Assembly (NCBI GenBank): GCA_024803745.1
Contig: JANJXV010000024.1
Span: 8,278,106 to 8,342,105, forward strand
DNA: 64,000 bases
Reading direction: 5' to 3'
Source: Megascapheus bottae
Lineage: Eukaryota > Chordata > Mammalia > Rodentia > Geomyidae
Shown here: one piece after another, positions 59,139 to 64,000 of the stretch
Numbering within the stretch: position 1 is the first letter of the stretch
Layout of the letters: the number at the start of each line of letters is the position of its first letter
Made by a program: the position numbers and the translations under genes
Notes under the pieces: generated by a model
What the model was told of the DNA's origin: nothing
The model's database searches: none
Seen by the model: only the letters and a program-made list of their open reading frames with translations

Positions 59139-59630
59139 TTTATTTGTTTTAAATTTTATTTTATTGAGGGGGTAATGTATAGAGGGGTCGCAGTTCATTT
59201 GTCAGATAGTGGGTACATTACTTCTTGAACATTGATACCACTTTCTCTGCTTTTCTCCCACTTTCCTCTCCCCTGGGCCCTTCCCAGTGATCTTGTTTTT
59301 CCCCCTTTCCTCCCCTATTTCAAATAAACAAAAAAAAAATTTATAAAACATACAATCTTGGCCGGGAGTTTGGCCTAGTGGTAGAGTGCTTGCCTAGAAT
59401 GCACAAAGACCCGGGTTCAATTCCTTGGTACGACATACATAGAAAAAGGCTGGAAGTGGTGCTGAGGCTCAAGTGGTAGAGTTCTAGCCTTGAGAAAATC
59501 CAAGGACAGTGCTCTCAGGCCCTGATCTTAAGCCCAGGACTGGCAAAAAAAAAATATATATATATATATGTATGTATATACAATCTTTATGCAATACCAA
59601 GTACAATGTCAGATACAGTAACAGCATGCT
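59139..59630 (-). mobile_element. LINE-1 3' end interrupted by a SINE
   Basis: Complement of the L1 3' UTR: GGGGGTAATGTATAGAGGGG, GATAGTGGGTACATTACTTC, GATCTTGTTTTTCCCCC, and after the SINE GTCAGATACAGTAACAGCAT. Same family as 52335. Confidence 0.9.
59360..59577 (+). mobile_element. Type A SINE nested in L1, perfect 10-bp TSD
   Basis: GTTTGGCCTAGTGGTAGAGT, CCCGGGTTCAATTCCTTGG, TCAAGTGGTAGAGTTCTAGC and AAGCCCAGGACTGGC, then an A9 tail and a (TA)n expansion. ATACAATCTT at 59350-59359 and 59578-59587. Confidence 0.97.
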
Positions 59631-61039
59631 ATTTATTTTCACAAGAAATAGTGGTGTGGGTGAAGCTGTAGTCCAATGGAGGAGAGACTCCATATTTCCA
59701 TATTTCTACCCTTTATGTGCATCTAAAATCAAGGACCAGCCTTGCTGTAGCTTGAATGGGGGTGGTTTTGTTCCCATTAGAGGAGAATCGCCTGTCGCTC
59801 CAGACTCATATATTTACCTGAAAATGATGGTAGTTCATATGTACATAAACACAGGGTAATTATGAACACTATTGACAATTCCTCTGGTTGAGGATAAGCA
59901 TGCATTCAACCTGGCTTTGTGAAGAATATCCATACTTCACTGTATCCCAATGAATTTTTTCTGACTTTACTAAAGTGATATAGAAACAAACTGAAGTAAG
60001 CAGACATTTGACATTTGACGCTTGAATATTTGACGTTTTTGGCAACTGAGCCTCAGATATACTAAGATGAAACAGTAATTTGCTTTTGCAATTTTTGTAG
60101 CATCTCAGTTATCACTGGATGCCATTATCTTAGTATTTATCAGAATTTTAATTAGTCCTCATTCTTTCCCCTCCTGTTCACAACTGAATGAAATGTCATT
60201 ACACTTGGCAGAAGAGTATGAGCTGAAATGCCATGTTAATTGCTGAATATAATGTAATCATTCAAATCACAAAATTTTGTATACTCTTTTTGAAGAAAGT
60301 GCATTTTTTCTGATCATATCATAACAGCAACATTCTTATTCTCCACGTATAATTTGCTTGATTGTCACTGAAAAGGGGAAGACAAAGTAACTGATTAAAG
60401 CAAGTATTAAAAGTTATTGCAATTAAATGGTAACAAAATTAGCTGTGTCTGTCTGGAAGCAGAAATTGAGGAATACATTTCTTTTTTCATCATTGTGTGT
60501 AGGTGTATGTATGTGACAAAAGAGTGGGAAGATGATAAACAGATGATAGACAGACAGACAGACAGGCAGGCAGATAGATGGAAGCTTTGAAGTTTGGAAA
60601 TAATGCTTAAAAATGCAGGTTGATACTTTGACATTTCTAATTCTCCTTTCATTTTTTCCCTTGTATTAGCTTTAAGAGTTGGTTTGATAAATAGCTAAGA
60701 GAAAAAGCTGAGGAGATGAAAGATTTATTGCTGCATGTTCATAATTGCTTGGACTTATAAAAGAACATCATAGAAGCAGGAATGTATGGTCCAGGTTTTT
60801 CTCCTGGAAGCAAACTAGGAAACAAGGGAAGGAAACGATAAGATACTCTGAAGGATTCAGCCCCAGTGACTTCCTCCAGAAAGGCACGAATTACCCTAAG
60901 TTTCTAAAACCTTCCAAAACAGTGGGACCAGCTGAGTACCAAGCCCCAACACCTTCATCTTTTTAGAGGGCAATTTATATGTATACCATACCACTCCTCT
61001 ATCTGGCTAATCTGAAGAGTTTACAATCCTCTTAAAACC
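59631..61039. other. Intergenic sequence, mostly unassigned
   Basis: Holds the GACA/GGCA microsatellite near 60545 and small ATTTGAC duplications near 60005-60035. No gene. Confidence 0.35.
60543..60580. repeat. (GACA)n/(GGCA)n/(GATA)n microsatellite
   Basis: Runs GATAGACAGACAGACAGACA then GGCAGGCAGATAGATG. Confidence 0.95.
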
Positions 61040-61195
61040 ATATAGGAGGGGAAAAATAAGGGGAGGGGGTGGAGGAAGGGAAATGGAGACTAAAACATAA
61101 GAACGGGTATCAATGTGTAAGAAGTAATGCACCCTCAATCTGGAGAATATAACTTAACCTCTCTATACATTGAAATAAAAGATATTTTAAAAAAC
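61040..61195 (+). mobile_element. LINE-1 3' end, short
   Basis: AATAAGGGGAGGGGGTGGAGG, GAACGGGTATCAATGTG, AGTAATGCACCCTCAATCTG and an A-rich end; the shared L1 3' UTR signature. Confidence 0.88.
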
Positions 61196-62084
61196 CAGAT
61201 AGAGGCCTTTGGAAAGACTGAGGACTGCTTATTTTTTCTTTTGTCAATTGTTCATGTTTTTTCCTACTTTTTTTTTAACCATTAGTGAGTATAATGGGCA
61301 ATGACCATATATCTTACAGCTTTAGAGGCTGAAGTTCAGTTAAACTTATAAGAATATTAGCCCACTCATCTGCTCATCTATTATCCTTTTCTCTTTTTCC
61401 CCCCTGAAAAGAAATAGAATGTGGGAGTGAGACTAAAGTGAAACTAGCAATATATTAATAAATGTTTTCTGTTTCTAACCTTTGTTGAAATCAGCAACAA
61501 TTCTGAAAAATAACATTTAGTCCAGGCTGCATCACCAAAATATTTCATAATCAGACTAACAATCTCCATGTCAAGAATAAAAGCAAAAAGATTTCTAAGA
61601 AAACAAATAATAATCGAAAAGCAGGAAAGAAAGATTCCCTGGAATCTTAAAAAAAATGTACTTGAAACTGCTACAACTACATAGAAACTGCTTTTGTTAA
61701 TAAGTGCCCATTGTTCACTTGGGCACATAAGCAGTATGCAAATGACCCAGCTCTGATTCCATCTGTCTTTTAGTGTGGGCCAGACTCCTGTTAACTCTAC
61801 AATAAGCATGGAAATCATTCAAGGAGTCTCAGTGAAAAACCAGCAACACTGAACCTGTCCTTTACCCTTGCAGGACTAAAGGCACAAAGAGTAATAAATC
61901 ATATTACTGTTGGTACAGTAAAGAGGAAATACAATACTGGAATAGACATTTACCAGTTCCTGATGGAGATTCATTTATTTTTCCCATCTAATTTCTTCTT
62001 GTTTGTGAAGATTTCTCGTACAAAACTGTGCATATTTATAGCAATTCACCAGCAAGGGATTGTTGGCTGTTTACGAAAACTGGA
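61196..62084. other. Intergenic AT-rich sequence
   Basis: A 124-residue minus-strand open frame at 61444-61818 is hydrophobic from T-rich composition and matches nothing I know. Confidence 0.35.
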
Positions 62085-62275
62085 AAGCTAGGCCTGCTAG
62101 GCAACGACAGGAGGCAGAGGCAGGAAGATCAAGTTTTGAAGAAGGCAAGAAAAAATTAGAGACTCTAACAACTCAAACCCAAAATAAAACAAAAGGCTGT
62201 GGGTGTCGCCCAAGTGGTAGAGTAATAAGTGCTTGAGGACCTGAGTTTAATCCCTGCTACCAGGGCTCCTTCTAG
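62085..62275 (+). mobile_element. Old B1-like plus ID-like SINE remnant
   Basis: GGAGGCAGAGGCAGGAAGATC is B1-like; CAAGTGGTAGAGTAATAAGTG and GACCTGAGTTTAATCCC are ID-like. Much sequence is lost between. Confidence 0.65.
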
Positions 62276-62639
62276 AAAAGAACTGACTTTGATGACTCAC
62301 CAGAAACTGTAAGCTAGTTATCAGGGTAGAAATTGTGAACAGTAGAAACGGACTTTTCTTTGGAAATATTCAAAGAAGAACCAGCCTTATAGAAAATGAA
62401 GTGTGTAAACTAACATTTAATATAGTATGAGAATAATCATGCAAACCAAAATATTTGCACAGTGCATTGGACATATTTGGGGGGGAATCATTGATAATCC
62501 AAAGTTTACAATCAGCAGGGAGTCAGAATAATGAGAATAGTGTATAGTAAATATTAAAAACAAAATATTCTCCCCACCCCAAATTACTCAATATTGATAC
62601 AAGAGAAAGAAAACAACTATTGGAAAAAGTATTAAACAA

Positions 62640-62765
62640 TGAAATACAGAAAAACATGGGAGAGGGTAACAATGTTTGACAAGAAATGTACTCATTACCT
62701 CCCATATGTAACTAACTCCCCTGTACATCAGCTTCATAATAAGATTAAATTTTTTGAAAAAAAAT
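62640..62765 (+). mobile_element. Retroposon 3' end related to 48278
   Basis: GGGTAACAATGTTTGACAAG, AAATGTACTCATTACCTCCC and CCCCTGTACATCAGCTTCAT then A-rich. Probably an L1-lineage 3' end distinct from the main L1 family here. Confidence 0.6.
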
Positions 62766-63764
62766 GACTGCAAAGACAATCAGATCTTGCATTTTTTGTA
62801 GCCAAAAAGGTAAAATACATTTGATCTGATAAATAATACTAATTTTTAAGTAAGGAAATTTAACACCACTTATTACACTTTGGCAATTCTTACTTCACTT
62901 GCTAATTGGGGTGGCTGTCTATATTAGCTAGTTAGCCTCATCCAAAAGAGAAATAAACTCACAGTTTCATAACAGGAAGTAACTTGGAATGAAACTCAAC
63001 CACCAGGAGGTAAGAGCTCTTATATTCCTTAGTGATTTCATTTCAAAGAGAGAGGGCCCAAAGTGTGAGAAAGTTATCCCTGGGCCATTAAATTGGCAAG
63101 AGGATTATGTAACCCTTAAAAGAGTATACTAAGAAAAGGGAAGTGTGGAGGCCTGTTCTCTTTTTAATTTGGGAGAATAAATGTCTTTTATTTTCCAAAA
63201 TTTCATTTACTCTTGCAATAAAATACATTAAGCAGATGCTTTTTGAGTTTTTTGTATGTAGAAACTTTCACTTTTATTTTTTTTAATTTGTCTTGAATCG
63301 TCCCTGTACTTATTTTTTTCTGAACTTCAGAAGGTTGTACAAGGGTTACAATTTAATGTGTCATTCCAACTGTCCAGTATTTCTCGACCAGAGCCATTCC
63401 TTCCGTTAGTCTGCATCCTCCCTGGTCCTTGCCTGTTATTTTTAATTTGTAATTGGCCTTCACTTGAAATATGGCCGTGATTAATTGGCACCAGACTTGC
63501 CTTGGCGGAATTCTCCTCTTGAAGCTTACATTTTCACTTCCTACTTTGCTTCCATCCCCTTCAGGAAACAAACTCACTTCTCCATTCATTAACAGGTTCT
63601 TCTTTAAATACATTGCTATTTCATTCAATCAGGTTACAATTAGTCAGGGGACCCATTTAATCTCATTAAGGCAAATTTGTTTATTGCTTCTTTGTACATT
63701 GATTTTGAAGGTTTTTCCTTAAGACAAATAAACAAATTCCCTCATTTTTAAAGCTTCTAGGAGG
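62766..63764. other. Intergenic sequence, nothing recognised
   Basis: A 91-residue minus frame near 63353-63628 lacks similarity or other support. Confidence 0.35.
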
Positions 63765-63957
63765 GGAATAGAAGCAATAGAGGACAGGGAGGTAGAAAGG
63801 AAGGAGGGAGGAGAGAAGGAGGAGAGAATGGGAGGGAGACAAGGAAGGATGAAAGAACGGAGGGATGAAAGAAAGGAAGGATGAAGGAGGAGGAAGGAAG
63901 GAAGGAAGGAAGGAAGGAAGGAAGGAAGGAAGGAAGGAAGGAAGGAAGGAAGGAAAT
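63765..63957. repeat. GA-rich tract ending in (GGAA)15-16
   Basis: Imperfect GGAGG/GAAGG units to 63890, then uninterrupted GGAA to about 63955. GGAA repeats are ETS-family binding arrays when open; no function is implied here. Confidence 0.95.
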
Positions 63958-64000
63958 ATAACAATAGAGTTTACCAGGAGTAATGCAGCCCTAGAGCAGG

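Larger units (their letters stand above)
35251..64000. other. Intergenic DNA upstream of CADPS2
   Basis: No reading frame here resembles a host gene. In human the next gene upstream of CADPS2 is TAS2R16, as I recall, but no 290-residue receptor frame is present here, so any orthologue lies beyond the window. The content is SINEs, L1 pieces, microsatellites and AT-rich unique sequence. Confidence 0.75.

Noticed and set aside
61444..61818. 124-codon minus-strand frame
   Set aside because: AT-rich, hydrophobic by composition, no similarity known to me, no promoter or splice support.
63719..63964. Open frame of Leu-Pro-Ser-Phe repeats
   Set aside because: Translation of the GGAA microsatellite on the opposite strand.
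35251..64000. TAS2R16, expected upstream of CADPS2 by synteny
   Set aside because: No single-exon receptor frame of about 290 codons is present.

Overview
The window looks like mammalian nuclear DNA. It has one vertebrate exon in a CpG island, long AT-rich non-coding stretches, many short retroposons with A tails and target-site duplications (TSDs), LINE-1 fragments, and CA/GT, GA and GGAA microsatellites. The most common repeats are two SINE types. 'Type A' is a dimer of two tRNA/ID-like units. 'Type B' is a 7SL/B1-like left part joined to an ID-like right part. From memory this combination resembles SINEs of geomyoid rodents (kangaroo rats, pocket mice, pocket gophers; Castorimorpha). The species call is inference; the mammalian and probable rodent call is strong.

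The only protein-coding sequence I can support is exon 1 of CADPS2 (Ca2+-dependent activator protein for secretion 2) on the minus strand. It runs from the ATG at 34491 down to a consensus splice donor after 34123 and encodes 123 residues in phase 0. Positions 1-34122 are therefore the 5' part of CADPS2 intron 1. No later CADPS2 exon is seen there. Positions 34123-35250 hold the CpG-island promoter, 5' UTR and exon 1, with an NRF1 palindrome, GC boxes and a GCC repeat. A weaker GC-rich block lies at 35560-35860. Positions 35861-64000 are upstream intergenic DNA with no recognisable gene.

Intron 1 (1-34122) holds roughly twenty SINEs, several L1 3' ends, two or more MIR-like fragments, a MER5A-like DNA transposon relic, a 340-bp GA tract, a compound CA/CT microsatellite, a diverged 178-bp tandem duplication and a perfect core match to the CTCF motif. 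A (CA)24 tract, read as UG in the CADPS2 transcript, lies about 100 bp inside the intron from the donor. The upstream region (35861-64000) is richer in L1. It includes an L1 3' piece with a degenerate ORF2 tail (53400-54452), old L1s broken by younger SINE and L1 insertions (55017-57890), and nested SINE-in-L1 insertions with clear TSDs.

I found no multi-gene system, CRISPR array, RNA gene or intact mobile element. The most useful leads are regulatory (NRF1 and CTCF motifs, UG tract), a lineage-specific Gly/Ala/Val repeat in the CADPS2 N-terminus, and several repeat families or structures I could not name.
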